The position numbers and the translations under genes were made by a program. Below, piece by piece: positions 33,033 through 40,553 of a DNA stretch of 40,553 bases; position 1 is the stretch's first letter; every line of letters starts with the position of its first letter. Source of the stretch: Sinomonas mesophila (lineage in GTDB: Bacteria; Actinomycetota; Actinomycetes; Actinomycetales; Micrococcaceae); the NCBI RefSeq assembly GCF_001999765.1, contig NZ_KV908331.1, forward strand, positions 1-40,553. The letters run 5' to 3'. The notes beneath the pieces are model-generated. The model did not search any database, had not been told where the DNA came from, and saw only the letters and a list, made by a program, of their open reading frames with translations.

Positions 33033-35336
33033 TCACCCCTCGATCACGTCGGCGATCGCCCGCAGGAGCGCCGCGACTCTCGCCGAGCGGTGCCCCGCCG
33101 CCGCGGCCTCCCCGGTGAGGGCCAAGTCGAGGGCCGCCAGCTCGGCGTCGTCCGCCCTCATCCCCGCCGAGGTGGGGGCCTGGGCCGCCGAGGTGGGGGC
33201 CTGTACCGCCGAGGTGGGGGCCTGTGCCCCGGCGATGGCACCGAGGAAGGTGCGGGAATGCCACTCGTCCGAGGCATAGATGCCCGGGTGCTGGCGCTTG
33301 TCGAAGCCGTCGACCACGCGGGCGAGGAACTCCGCGTTCGTCACCGCCCCGGCGGCCTCCGCCAGGAGGGGAGCGGCCTTCGACGTGAAGTCGCCGTGGC
33401 CCGCCGTCTCGTACGCGAGCTCATCCGGGGCGCACGCGGCGAACTGCACCTCGCGCGCCGCGCGGTAGCGGTCCACGGAGGACGACGGCGACGCGCCCGC
33501 CGTCGTCAGCGTCACCGAAGCCCCGATCTCGGCGCCCAAGACCCCCATTTCGGTGGTGGGAGACCCCATTTCGGCGACCCGGGACCCCATTTCGGTGGTG
33601 GGAGACCCCATTTCGGCGGAGGCGGCACGCCCATGCCCCCGCCGGGCGCGGAACCGCTCGCGGTCCTCGTCGCCCAGGACGACGCGCCGCGGGAGGCTCT
33701 TGGCCGTCGTGAGGGCCTCGAGCTCCGCCGGAGACACGATCTCCCGCCGGGCGGTCCCGGAGTGGCACGAGTCGAAGAACAGCGTGAGCGAGACGTCCTC
33801 CGGGAGCACGTCCCAGATCCGGCCCAGGTCGTCGTCGATGATGAGCTCGCCCGAGCGGAAGTCGACCGGGCACAGCGCCTCGTCCTCCTGGTTCCGGCCC
33901 TGCCCGGTGGCGGCCTCGTCGCCGTCGAGGTCCGGCGCCGTCGTGCCATGGCCCGCGTACTGGACCACGAGCGTGTCCCCGGCCGTGCTCGTGGAGACGA
34001 GCTCGAGGATCTTGAGCAGGATCCCCTCGCGCGTGGCCTCGGCGTCCGTCAGGGAATGCACCGCGAAGCCCAGCTTCTCGAGCTCCGTGCCCCACGTCCC
34101 GGCGTCGGCGACGCAGCCGTTGAGCCGGTCGTCGGGCCGCTCATAGGCGTTGATGCCCACGCACAGGGCCTTCTTCGTGGCGTTGCCCGGCCACGTGTCG
34201 AGGCTGGCGGTGCGCGGCTGCGCGGGCCACAGCGCCTCGGCGCCGCGCGTCACCGGCATGGGCTGGATGTCCTTGCGGCCGAGGACCCGCCGCATGACGG
34301 ATTCCATCGTGGCCGGATCATCGTCGAACGCCCCATGGCTCGACGCATCAGTGCTGCTGAACGGCCCCTGATCCGCGTGTGCCCACACGACCTCGGCCGA
34401 GGACTCCGAGCCGGGTTCGGCGAACCACTCGCGCAGCTCGGCGTCGGCCCGCACGGAGTCCTGCAGCCCCAGGATCGGATCTCCGACGCCGGGCTCGAAT
34501 GCCGCCCGCACGAGGTAGAGCAGGCTCTTGCCGTAGACCCGGACGCAGTTGTCGGCGCGCTCGAGCTCGTCCGTCATCGTGAACATCGAGAGCTTGCCGA
34601 TCCCGGCGTCGACCTCGCGCAGGAGTGTGGCCTTGAAGAGGTCGGTGCGCACCGCCGGTGCGAGCAGGCTCACCGTCTCGACCTTCCGCACGCCCGCCTT
34701 GAGCGCGACGGGGATGAAGTGCGAGTGGAAGATCGACCCGGCGCTGTGCCCCACGGCATGCACCGTGAGCGCGCCGGGGTTGTCGGTCATGAAGGTCCCG
34801 AGCTGGTCCGCGAAGAACGATGCCCCGCCCCCGTCGGCGCTCGCTGCCCGGGCGTACTCCTTCATCTGGCCCCACACGCGCTCGCCCTGGCCGAAGCGCG
34901 CGGCGAGTTCGACGATCCGATCCTTGATGTCCCCCGGCCCCCGACTCCCGCCGAGCCAGCCGGCGAGGACGTCCGCGAGCGAGCTCACGAGCCCGGTCTC
35001 CCAGACGAAGAACACGGGATAGATGCCATTTGCCGTCCACCACGGGATCCTGGCGGCGGCCGCGCGCAGCCCCGACGCTTCGGTGACGAGCCCGCCGTGG
35101 GCATTGACCAGGAGCGGGACAGGCCCCTTGCGTTCGGCGAGGAAGGCCGGCAGGTGGGTCGTGAAGATGGCTCGCACGTCGTCCGCCGTGCTCGAGTACT
35201 CGCCGTCCAGGGCCCCCGGCCCCTCGGACAGCAGGCCGCGGCGCAGGTTGATCACGTGGGGCTTGAGGGCGGCGAGCTCGTCGGCGGTGAGCCCGGAGCC
35301 CCGGGCCGCGCCCGGGTCGGTTTCAGGGGTGGTCAT
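33033..35336 (-). CDS. alpha/beta-hydrolase-caspase (peptidase C14) fusion
   Basis: A 767-residue, two-enzyme protein. Residues ~25-380 look like an alpha/beta-hydrolase: LLVNAHGGLV (oxyanion region) and VHAVGHSAGSIFHSHF with nucleophile Ser198. Residues ~388-700 are a caspase-like domain: KALCVGINAYERPDDRLNGC, catalytic His463 in QYAGHGT, catalytic Cys524 in FFDSCHSGTA, and p10-like FAACAPDELAYE then GHGDFTSK. Between the Cys and p10 lies an Arg-rich stretch (550-570) and five 7-residue repeats (574-608), e.g. AEMGSPT and TEMGSRV. Three QAPTSA-type repeats (705-724) follow the caspase domain. The Arg-rich linker fits autoprocessing by an Arg-specific orthocaspase (inference). The ATG at 35336 has AAAGGAC upstream. 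It follows the CHAT gene by 84 bp, same strand. Confidence 0.87.
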   Translation of the reverse strand: MTTPETDPGAARGSGLTADELAALKPHVINLRRGLLSEGPGALDGEYSSTADDVRAIFTTHLPAFLAERKGPVPLLVNAHGGLVTEASGLRAAAARIPWWTANGIYPVFFVWETGLVSSLADVLAGWLGGSRGPGDIKDRIVELAARFGQGERVWGQMKEYARAASADGGGASFFADQLGTFMTDNPGALTVHAVGHSAGSIFHSHFIPVALKAGVRKVETVSLLAPAVRTDLFKATLLREVDAGIGKLSMFTMTDELERADNCVRVYGKSLLYLVRAAFEPGVGDPILGLQDSVRADAELREWFAEPGSESSAEVVWAHADQGPFSSTDASSHGAFDDDPATMESVMRRVLGRKDIQPMPVTRGAEALWPAQPRTASLDTWPGNATKKALCVGINAYERPDDRLNGCVADAGTWGTELEKLGFAVHSLTDAEATREGILLKILELVSTSTAGDTLVVQYAGHGTTAPDLDGDEAATGQGRNQEDEALCPVDFRSGELIIDDDLGRIWDVLPEDVSLTLFFDSCHSGTARREIVSPAELEALTTAKSLPRRVVLGDEDRERFRARRGHGRAASAEMGSPTTEMGSRVAEMGSPTTEMGVLGAEIGASVTLTTAGASPSSSVDRYRAAREVQFAACAPDELAYETAGHGDFTSKAAPLLAEAAGAVTNAEFLARVVDGFDKRQHPGIYASDEWHSRTFLGAIAGAQAPTSAVQAPTSAAQAPTSAGMRADDAELAALDLALTGEAAAAGHRSARVAALLRAIADVIEG
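33166..33228 (-). repeat. three 21-bp repeats in the caspase gene (C-terminal array)
   Basis: Three contiguous 21-bp units at 33166-33186, 33187-33207 and 33208-33228, differing only in the last few bases. On the minus strand each has the core CCCCACCTCGGCGG and encodes a QAPTSA-type heptapeptide. The core is near-identical to that of the array at 33522-33626, but it is on the opposite strand. Confidence 0.88.
33522..33626 (+). repeat. five 21-bp repeats in the caspase gene (linker array)
   Basis: Units at 33522-33542 (degenerate), 33543-33563, 33564-33584, 33585-33605 and 33606-33626. Units 2 and 4 are identical, the others vary after the core CCCCATTTCGGYG. On the coding (minus) strand each encodes a 7-residue unit of the TEMGSxx type, in the putative activation linker between caspase large and small subunits. 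Confidence 0.88.
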
Positions 35337-35420
35337 GACGGTCCTTTCGCGTGCTTCGTGGGCGGGTCAGGTGACTGGACGATGTCCCGGCGGGCGCGGC
35401 ACGACGGCGGGCGGCGCGCC

Positions 35421-37403
35421 TCAGGGCGCGAACTCCACGGTCGCGAGGGGATGGGCGTAGGCGGTGTAGGCCAGCCACGAGGCGTCGCCCGCGGCGCGGG
35501 CGGCGAGGCGCGCGGCGCGCACGGCCGCGGCGACCGTCTCCCCGCCGCGCAGGGCGGAGTAGAAGGCCTCGGCGAACCCCAGGGCGGGGCGGTCGCCCAC
35601 GCTCCACAGGCAGCCGATGAACGCGCCGGCGCCGCCCGCGAGGAATGCCGGCGCGAAGGCCTCGGCGCCCGTGCGGGGCGCCTCGGCGAGGCGGCACGCG
35701 TTGAGCACGACGACGGGCCCCGGCTCGCCCGCGGGATCGGGGGCCCGCCGAGGGAAGTCCGTCGCGAGCGACGCCGCCGGGTACGAGGCCGCCGCGGCCA
35801 GCAGGATCCGCTGGCCCTCGGCGTCGGAGGACCCATGCCCGCCGAAGTGCAGCAGGTCGAACCCCCGCGCCCCGAGGAGGGCGGAGAGCGAGCCGGCGTC
35901 GCCGGGCTCGAGGGGCGACGCGCCGAGGCCAGCGAGGAACTCGGCCTCGAGCGGGGTCTGCGCCAGCGCGAGCTCGCCGGTGTAGGCGGGGCAGAGGTAG
36001 CGGCTCCGAGCCGCGCGCACGCGCAGCCGGTGAGGATGCACGACGCCGTACACCCACCGTCCCAGCCCCGTCTCGCCGAGGAATCGGGCCGGTTCCCCGG
36101 GTCCGGCGACCTGGGCGAGCTCCCACGGGATGCGCGCTTCGCTGCTGAGGACAGCGAGCCCGCCGAGCCGGTCCCACGAGGCGTCGAGATCGGCGCGGAG
36201 CCGTTCGGGCAGGAGAGTCCGGGCCAGCTCGGCGCCGAGGCCGGCGAGCCGGGACTCGAAGTCCGTGGGCGACTGGCCCGCGCCCGCCCACCCCTCGCCG
36301 ATCCGCGCGTAGAGCGCGTCGAGGAACTCGTCCTTGGGCACCGCGGGGGCGATCTCGTAGTGCGTGACGAGGTCGTCGCCGAGGGTGAGATCGAACTCGA
36401 GGCTCCAGCGGTCGCCGAACTGGTCCTCGTCCACGCGCAGCACCGGCAGGCCCGCGAGGCGAGGGTCGGGGGCGGAGGTGGCCGCCGTGGCCTCCGCCCG
36501 CTCGGGGATGTCCGGCGCGTCCTCGGCGACCGTCACCTCGAGCCGCACGACCGCGAGGGGCATGACCGAGGAACCCTGCTCGAGCACCACCTCGGCCTCG
36601 GCCGGCCCCGCCGTCCCGGCCACGACCTCGAACGTCCGGGCCACGACCTCGTCTTCACCAGGGAACGGGACCTCATGGCGGTCCCGCGTCCCGGGCACGA
36701 CGCCGAGGTTCCGGCGCCGCAGCTTGATCCGCAACGGCAGCTCCGGGTTGCCGAGCAGGCTCCGGCTCGCGTGCGCCTCGTCCCCGACGGGTGCGAGCTC
36801 GGTGCGCGAGACGCGGACCGTCACGGACACCCGCTCGCCCGGCTTGAGGACCGAGGGCATGCCTGCAACGAGCCACGCGGGGACGTGCCGCGGCAGGGCA
36901 GCGTCCGGCGGAGCCATCGCCGGGGGCTGCGCCATCGCCGGGGGCGGCGCCATCGCGGGAGGCGGCGGAGGAACGGTGAGGGCCCCGCCGCCGGAGGTCT
37001 CCTCCCAGGGAGCCGCCTCGTACGGCTCGTCCGCGGCGGCGAGGGGCAGCGGGCCGACGGCGAGGAGCACGAGGCGCGTGCCGCCGTCGTCCGGCCCGAG
37101 CCACAGCTCGACGGCGACGGCGGCTCCGAGGCGCTCCACCGGGGCGATTTCGGGCGCCGCGCCGGGCCGCAGCACGACGACGGCAGTCTCCGGGCCGCCC
37201 TCGGGGAACCGGAGCGTGACGGCCACGCACCCCGGCAAGGCAGACGCGGGTGCGGTGAGCTCGTAGACGTCCAGTACTGCGAGAGGCGCGTCAGGGAACA
37301 GGTCGAAGACCTCGGGCGGGAGCGGCTCCGCGGGCAGGTGCTCGATCAGCCACCCGCCGCTGGCCGATGCCCCCGACGGAGCAGGCGCTGGGCCGGTCAC
37401 CAT
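35421..37403 (-). CDS. CHAT-domain protease-like protein
   Basis: A 660-residue protein with a C-terminal CHAT (caspase-HetF-associated) domain. Catalytic His523 is in LLHFGGHGSSD and Cys570 in VVLNACRLAE; the end holds AFIGCLWSVGDRPALGFAEAFY and TAYAHPLATV. Before it (about 318-470) come helical segments with WDRLGGLAVLSSEARIPWELA, common ahead of CHAT domains. The N-terminal half has two strand-rich parts (about 30-120 and 170-300) separated by a flexible stretch of PPPAM-type repeats (145-165). The ATG at 37403 was chosen over 37475, which adds 24 residues. It is the first gene of the protease module; the caspase fusion follows on the same strand. Its substrate is unknown. Possible roles are signalling, cell death or phage defence. 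Confidence 0.85.
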   Translation of the reverse strand: MVTGPAPAPSGASASGGWLIEHLPAEPLPPEVFDLFPDAPLAVLDVYELTAPASALPGCVAVTLRFPEGGPETAVVVLRPGAAPEIAPVERLGAAVAVELWLGPDDGGTRLVLLAVGPLPLAAADEPYEAAPWEETSGGGALTVPPPPPAMAPPPAMAQPPAMAPPDAALPRHVPAWLVAGMPSVLKPGERVSVTVRVSRTELAPVGDEAHASRSLLGNPELPLRIKLRRRNLGVVPGTRDRHEVPFPGEDEVVARTFEVVAGTAGPAEAEVVLEQGSSVMPLAVVRLEVTVAEDAPDIPERAEATAATSAPDPRLAGLPVLRVDEDQFGDRWSLEFDLTLGDDLVTHYEIAPAVPKDEFLDALYARIGEGWAGAGQSPTDFESRLAGLGAELARTLLPERLRADLDASWDRLGGLAVLSSEARIPWELAQVAGPGEPARFLGETGLGRWVYGVVHPHRLRVRAARSRYLCPAYTGELALAQTPLEAEFLAGLGASPLEPGDAGSLSALLGARGFDLLHFGGHGSSDAEGQRILLAAAASYPAASLATDFPRRAPDPAGEPGPVVVLNACRLAEAPRTGAEAFAPAFLAGGAGAFIGCLWSVGDRPALGFAEAFYSALRGGETVAAAVRAARLAARAAGDASWLAYTAYAHPLATVEFAP

Positions 37404-37708
37404 TGATGCTTGTCCCCTTCGTCGGGCGGGAGCTCCCCAGCCAGCCTGACACCGAGAGTTGATGGCAAGCGTCATGCTGTCACAGGGTTACCCGGCGCGA
37501 AAGATCCTGTGCGGCGCGGAGGGGATGCGGGTTCGGGAGGCCGTACTAAGGTAGAGCGCGAGAGCCGCGGAAGGGCCCGCCTCCATGCGTGAGTGGGCCC
37601 GCTGCCGTGCACGAGGGCGCACGGCCGCGGCGCGGTCGGACGACGGCGACGGGAGACAGGGTGGTCCAGGTACCGGGCGCGGACGGCGGTGTGCCTGAGG
37701 GGGCCGCC
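37404..37708. promoter_or_regulatory. divergent intergenic region, protease module / Asp23 operon
   Basis: About 305 bp with no convincing gene. GGTTCG (near 37532) and AAGGTAG (near 37549), about 15 bp apart, resemble a general-stress sigma (SigB/SigF type) promoter for the Asp23 operon. GAGGGGG before the ATG at 37709 is its ribosome-binding site. I see no clear promoter for the protease module. Confidence 0.35.
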
Positions 37709-38134
37709 ATGCCCAGCAGCTCTGCCGAGCCGGAGCGTCCTCTCCTGTCGGTGGACGCGACGGGGCGCACCGTGATCCACGAGGCGGCCGTCGCGAAGGT
37801 CGCGGCCGCCGCCGCGCGCGAGGTCCGCGGCGTGCACTCCCTGGGGACGGCGCCGAGCAGGGCGCTCGGGGCGATCCGCGACGCCGTCGGGCAGCCGGAC
37901 CACATCGCGGGCGTCCGCGCCGAGGTCGGGCAGACGCAGGCGGCCGTGGATGTGACGCTTGTGGCCTCCTACGGCGTCCCGCTCCAGCAGCTCGCCGACC
38001 AGGTCCGCGCCGCCGTGTATCGGGCGGTCGAGGAGCTCACGGGCCTGAAGGTCATCGAGGTCAACGTCGAGATAGCCGACGTGTTCATCGGCGAGGCGCG
38101 GCACGGCGGCAAGCCGGGAATCGAGGTCCAGTGA
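37709..38134 (+). CDS. Asp23/Gls24 family envelope stress protein
   Basis: A 141-residue Asp23/Gls24-family protein. The conserved parts are VIHEAAVAKVAAAAAREVRGVHSLG, VDVTLVASYGVPLQQLADQVR and LKVIEVNVEIADVFIG. In Gram-positives Asp23 is membrane-associated through AmaP and involved in cell-envelope stress. AmaP-type genes follow in this operon. I chose the ATG at 37709 with a GAGGGGG site; an upstream start (37589) lacks homology. Its stop overlaps the next GTG. Confidence 0.88.
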   Translation: MPSSSAEPERPLLSVDATGRTVIHEAAVAKVAAAAAREVRGVHSLGTAPSRALGAIRDAVGQPDHIAGVRAEVGQTQAAVDVTLVASYGVPLQQLADQVRAAVYRAVEELTGLKVIEVNVEIADVFIGEARHGGKPGIEVQ

Positions 38135-38322
38135 ATCTGGTGGTCGTGGGCATGGCGGCGGGGGCGTTCCTCGCGTTCATGTCGTTCCAGTTCGGCATCG
38201 GGGGATTCCTCGGGGCCCTCGTGTTCATGGCGGCCGGCGCGATCCTCGGCCGCGTCGCCGAGGGCCGGCTCGACCTGCGCAGGGTGTGGGAGGCGCTGAC
38301 GGGCCGGCGCTCGTCGTCGTGA
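38131..38322 (+). CDS. DUF2273 small membrane protein
   Basis: A 63-residue protein with two hydrophobic segments (about 2-22 and 23-42) and a charged C-terminus ending in VWEALTGRRSSS. DUF2273 members are typical partners in Asp23/AmaP operons. The GTG at 38131 overlaps the Asp23 stop (GTGA), and its own stop overlaps the next GTG, so the genes are translationally coupled. Confidence 0.82.
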   Translation: MNLVVVGMAAGAFLAFMSFQFGIGGFLGALVFMAAGAILGRVAEGRLDLRRVWEALTGRRSSS

Positions 38323-38783
38323 ACACGACCCCCGACGCCGTGCCCGAGCCCGCCACCCCCGAACCGCCCGGTCGGCCGCCCACCGCGGAACGCCCGCCGT
38401 TGGCCGGGCACAACCGGGTCAGCACCCAGGCCCTCACGTCGCTCGCCTGCGCGGCAGCGGCGGCCGAGCTCGGCGTCCAGCCGGCGGACGTGCGCGCCGA
38501 ATGGGCGGACGACGCCGGCCTGCTCGCCCTGTCCCTCGTCTCGCCCATCGCGGTGCCCCCGCTCGCGTCGGTGACCTCCCCGGCGGACCTCGCGCCGTGG
38601 GGCGGCAGCGCGTGGGAGCGCGCGGCACGCGCGAAGGGCCGGGTCCTCGAGTCCGTGGCCTCCCTGAGCGGCGCCCTCATCAGCCGCGTGGACCTGCGCA
38701 TCTCCGGTGTGCGCGTGGGCCCGAGCCTCAGGGCCGTGGATCATCGCCCCATCGTCCCGGGGGAAGGAGGCCTCCGTGCCTGA
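38319..38783 (+). CDS. Asp23-like operon protein, unrecognised
   Basis: A 154-residue cytoplasmic protein that starts with GTG at 38319 overlapping the DUF2273 stop. The Pro-rich N-terminus (to about residue 30) is followed by HNRVSTQALTSLACAAAAAELG and VRAEWADDAGLLALSLVSPIAV. The layout, an amphipathic helix then alternating strands and ending in ISRVDLRISGVRV, recalls the Asp23 fold, so it may be a diverged paralogue. No specific family is recognised. Confidence 0.7.
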   Translation: MNTTPDAVPEPATPEPPGRPPTAERPPLAGHNRVSTQALTSLACAAAAAELGVQPADVRAEWADDAGLLALSLVSPIAVPPLASVTSPADLAPWGGSAWERAARAKGRVLESVASLSGALISRVDLRISGVRVGPSLRAVDHRPIVPGEGGLRA

Positions 38784-39378
38784 GCAGGACACGGACCGTC
38801 CCTCGTCACACGGCCTTGATGCCGCGGTGCGCCGGGAGACGACCGCCTCGCGGTCGTTCCTGGCCGGGCTCGTCGCCTTCGCCGTGATCGCCCTGTGCGC
38901 GTATGTCCTCCTCGAGTCGACGCTCCAGGCCCTCGGGCAGCCGGCCTGGCTCATCGATCCCGCGTCCGCGGCCCGCGCCGTCGCGGCGCTGCCGGAGGGC
39001 ACGAACCGGGGCCTCCTGAGCCTCGTCGGGGCTGTCGTCGCCCTGGCCGGCCTCGTCCTCATCGTCCTCGCCCTCCGGCGGGGACGCCGCGGACGCCGCG
39101 CGCTCCCGGGCGGGCGGGTCGCCGTCGTGGTCGACGACGAGGTGCTCGCCTCCGCGCTTGCGGGCAGGGCCCGCGCCGCCGCCGTCGTCCGCCCCGAACA
39201 GGTCACCGTCGTCCTCTCCGAGCGGGAGGCCGTGGTCAACGTCCGGCCGACCTCCGGCATCCCGGTGCGCGCCGAGGACGTGCTCGCGGCCGTCGAGAAC
39301 GAGCTTCTGCGGCTGCGCCCCGAGCCCTACCCGGTGCTGCGGGTGCGGATCGAGGGAACGGGGGTGGTCGGGGCATGA
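38776..39378 (+). CDS. DUF6286-like membrane protein
   Basis: A 200-residue protein starting at GTG 38776 (GAAGGAGGCC before it), overlapping the previous gene by 8 bp. Two membrane segments, about 26-47 and 79-99, frame an extracytoplasmic loop. The C-terminal part reads VVVDDEVLASALAGRARAAA and then VVNVRPTSGIPVRAEDVLAAVE, an Asp23-like alpha/beta unit. Similar proteins occur in actinobacterial Asp23 operons. It may anchor Asp23-type proteins to the membrane (inference). Confidence 0.78.
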   Translation: MPEQDTDRPSSHGLDAAVRRETTASRSFLAGLVAFAVIALCAYVLLESTLQALGQPAWLIDPASAARAVAALPEGTNRGLLSLVGAVVALAGLVLIVLALRRGRRGRRALPGGRVAVVVDDEVLASALAGRARAAAVVRPEQVTVVLSEREAVVNVRPTSGIPVRAEDVLAAVENELLRLRPEPYPVLRVRIEGTGVVGA

Positions 39379-40019
39379 ACAGCACGCCGCGGATGCTCAA
39401 CCGTGTGCTCATCCTCCTGGCAGGGTTGGTCCTGCTAGCGGCGGGTGTCCTGGCCGTGCTGCTCGCGGCCGTCCCCTCCGTCACTGCGTGGTGGCGGGGC
39501 TGGGCGCCGCAGGCGGCGCTCGCGGCGGGGCGCGCCTTCGAGGGTGCCCGCGTCCCCGGCACGAGCCTGAGTTGGCTGTGGATCGCCGCTATGGTCCTCA
39601 CGATCGTCCTCGCGCTCCTCATGGTGTGGTGGGTCGCGCAGCAGGGCCGCGGCCGCAGGGATCTCGTGGCTGCGACGGCGCCCGACGGCGGGGCGGGGCC
39701 CGGCGGCTCGTTGGCGGACGGGGAGGTGCCGGGGAGGGTGAGCATCGCGGCGAGCGCTGTCGAGCAGGCGCTGCGCTCGGGCCTGGCGGAGCGCAAGGAC
39801 GTCCTGGGCACCTCTGTCGCCGCGGTCGACTTCGAGGGCAGCACGGCCCTGCGGGTGAAGGTCGTTGCGCGGCACGGTGCCGACCCCGGGGATCTCGCCG
39901 CCGAGGCCGAGCGCCTCGTGGCGAGCCTCGACAGTGTCATGGGTACTCGGACGCCCGTCCTCGTCCACATCGCGTCCGGCGCGAGGGCCCGGCTCAGCCG
40001 CGCCGAACGGGTCCACTGA
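39375..40019 (+). CDS. amaP: alkaline shock response membrane anchor protein
   Basis: A 214-residue protein with two membrane helices (about 10-33 and 65-86) and a cytoplasmic C-terminal domain, the AmaP layout. The C-terminus reads STALRVKVVARHGADPGDLAAEAERLV and then RTPVLVHIASG. AmaP binds Asp23 at the membrane in staphylococci; here it should do the same for the operon's Asp23 protein (inference). The ATG at 39375 overlaps the previous stop by 4 bp. Confidence 0.8.
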   Translation: MNSTPRMLNRVLILLAGLVLLAAGVLAVLLAAVPSVTAWWRGWAPQAALAAGRAFEGARVPGTSLSWLWIAAMVLTIVLALLMVWWVAQQGRGRRDLVAATAPDGGAGPGGSLADGEVPGRVSIAASAVEQALRSGLAERKDVLGTSVAAVDFEGSTALRVKVVARHGADPGDLAAEAERLVASLDSVMGTRTPVLVHIASGARARLSRAERVH

Positions 40020-40166
40020 ACGTCCCCGCGGTACCTGCTCTCGCGCAGAACACGCCGCACGCCGTCGGCCTTGATTCGCCGGCGGGGGCCGACCTAGGTT
40101 GAATGCGTGGAGACGCATATTCGCCTCCACACGAGAGCCCACACCGGCCCCACACGAGGAGGAACG

Positions 40167-40484
40167 ATGAGCGAGACCAACGGCACCGAGGGTGCGAAGC
40201 AGGGATTCGACGCCGCGGTGGACAAGGGCAAGGAGCTCGCGGGCGAGGCGGTCGAGAAGGGCAAGGAGTTCGCCGGCGAGGCCGTGGAGAAGGGCAGGGA
40301 ATTCGCGGGCGAGGCTGCCGAGAAGGGCAAGGAGCTCGCGGAGGACGCCGTCGGGAACGTCAAGGAGTTCTTCTCGGGAGACGTCGGGCAGCACGCGAAG
40401 GACCTTGCGGGCGACGTCGGGCAGCACGCGAAGGACCTCGGCTCGAAGATCGCCGGGATCTTCAAGGGCGACAAGGCCGGGTAG
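40167..40484 (+). CDS. LEA-like 11-mer repeat protein
   Basis: A 105-residue, very hydrophilic protein. From about residue 15 to 65 it consists of 11-residue repeats of the type VEKGKEFAGEA, followed by two copies of DVGQHAKDLA or DVGQHAKDLG. This is the amphipathic helix pattern of group 3 LEA proteins, which protect against drying or membrane stress; in bacteria similar proteins belong to general stress regulons. The ATG at 40167 follows GAGGAGGAACG. An imperfect dyad TGGAG-N12-CTCCA lies about 40 bp upstream. It ends before a strong terminator at the edge. Confidence 0.82.
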   Translation: MSETNGTEGAKQGFDAAVDKGKELAGEAVEKGKEFAGEAVEKGREFAGEAAEKGKELAEDAVGNVKEFFSGDVGQHAKDLAGDVGQHAKDLGSKIAGIFKGDKAG

Positions 40485-40524
40485 ACCCGGATTCAGCCGG
40501 CCGCAGGCCGCACACACTCCACCA

Positions 40525-40553
40525 GCGGGGCGCCGTCGACGACGGCGCCCCGC
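40525..40553 (+). terminator. terminator at the window edge
   Basis: Perfect 13-bp arms (40525-40537 and 40541-40553) with a 3-nt loop. The window ends with the second arm, so any T-run cannot be seen. 41 bp after the LEA-like gene. Confidence 0.72.

Noticed and set aside
32967-37406. Long + strand frame opposite the CHAT and caspase genes
   Set aside because: Same GC artefact; Arg/Gly/Pro-rich product without domains, whereas catalytic motifs are all on the minus strand.

Overview
The window is about 40.5 kb of very GC-rich DNA with strong G/C bias at third codon positions. Leading tRNA-Glu, tRNA-Asp and tRNA-Phe genes, overlapping ATGA/GTGA gene junctions, an Asp23/AmaP-type cluster, bacterial GOLPH3 and IclR regulation all point to an actinobacterium. 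Micrococcaceae (Arthrobacter/Sinomonas-like) is the best guess; it is an inference from gene content, not a phylogeny. No rRNA, phage, plasmid or recognisable insertion sequence is present.

Layout. 1-7.5 kb: housekeeping and unlinked genes (DUF445 protein, MFS exporter, glycerophosphodiester phosphodiesterase, DUF5684-like protein, TetR regulator, thiamine-binding-like protein, O-methyltransferase, small membrane protein, cupin). 7.6-16.8 kb: ketone-body/short-chain 3-oxoacid metabolism. It holds the two CoA-transferase subunits, a thiolase carrying an apparent -1 frameshift, an SDR, an MFS transporter, a spermidine-synthase-like protein, a LysR regulator, and an MHS-family transporter overlapping a 3-hydroxybutyrate dehydrogenase. 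Together these could import 3-hydroxybutyrate, oxidise it to acetoacetate, activate it with CoA and cleave it to acetyl-CoA. 16.9-17.7 kb: a GPP34/GOLPH3 protein.

17.7-26.9 kb: histidine utilisation. A permease diverges from an IclR regulator; hutU-hutH follow, and hutG lies on the other strand. No imidazolonepropionase (hutI) is seen. A near-identical 16-bp palindrome (GTCCGG-N4-CCGGAC) occurs before permease/iclR and before hutG, with a degenerate copy before hutU, so the three units look like one IclR regulon. Between iclR and its convergent neighbour lies an unusual element: four 21-bp tandem units, a 136-bp core, then four 21-bp units in inverted orientation.

26.9-32.6 kb: NCS2 purine permease, CopC-like protein, short FAD protein, double universal stress protein, CDF metal exporter and a zincin-type metallopeptidase. 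32.6-33.0 kb: tRNA-Glu, tRNA-Asp, tRNA-Phe and a terminator. 33.0-37.4 kb: the most unusual locus, a two-gene protease module. It encodes a CHAT-domain protein followed by an alpha/beta-hydrolase-caspase fusion. The caspase carries 7-residue repeats in the putative p20/p10 linker and at its C-terminus, both encoded by 21-bp DNA repeats that share a core in opposite orientation. 37.7-40.5 kb: Asp23/Gls24-DUF2273-DUF6286-AmaP envelope-stress operon, then a LEA-like 11-mer repeat protein and a terminator at the window edge.
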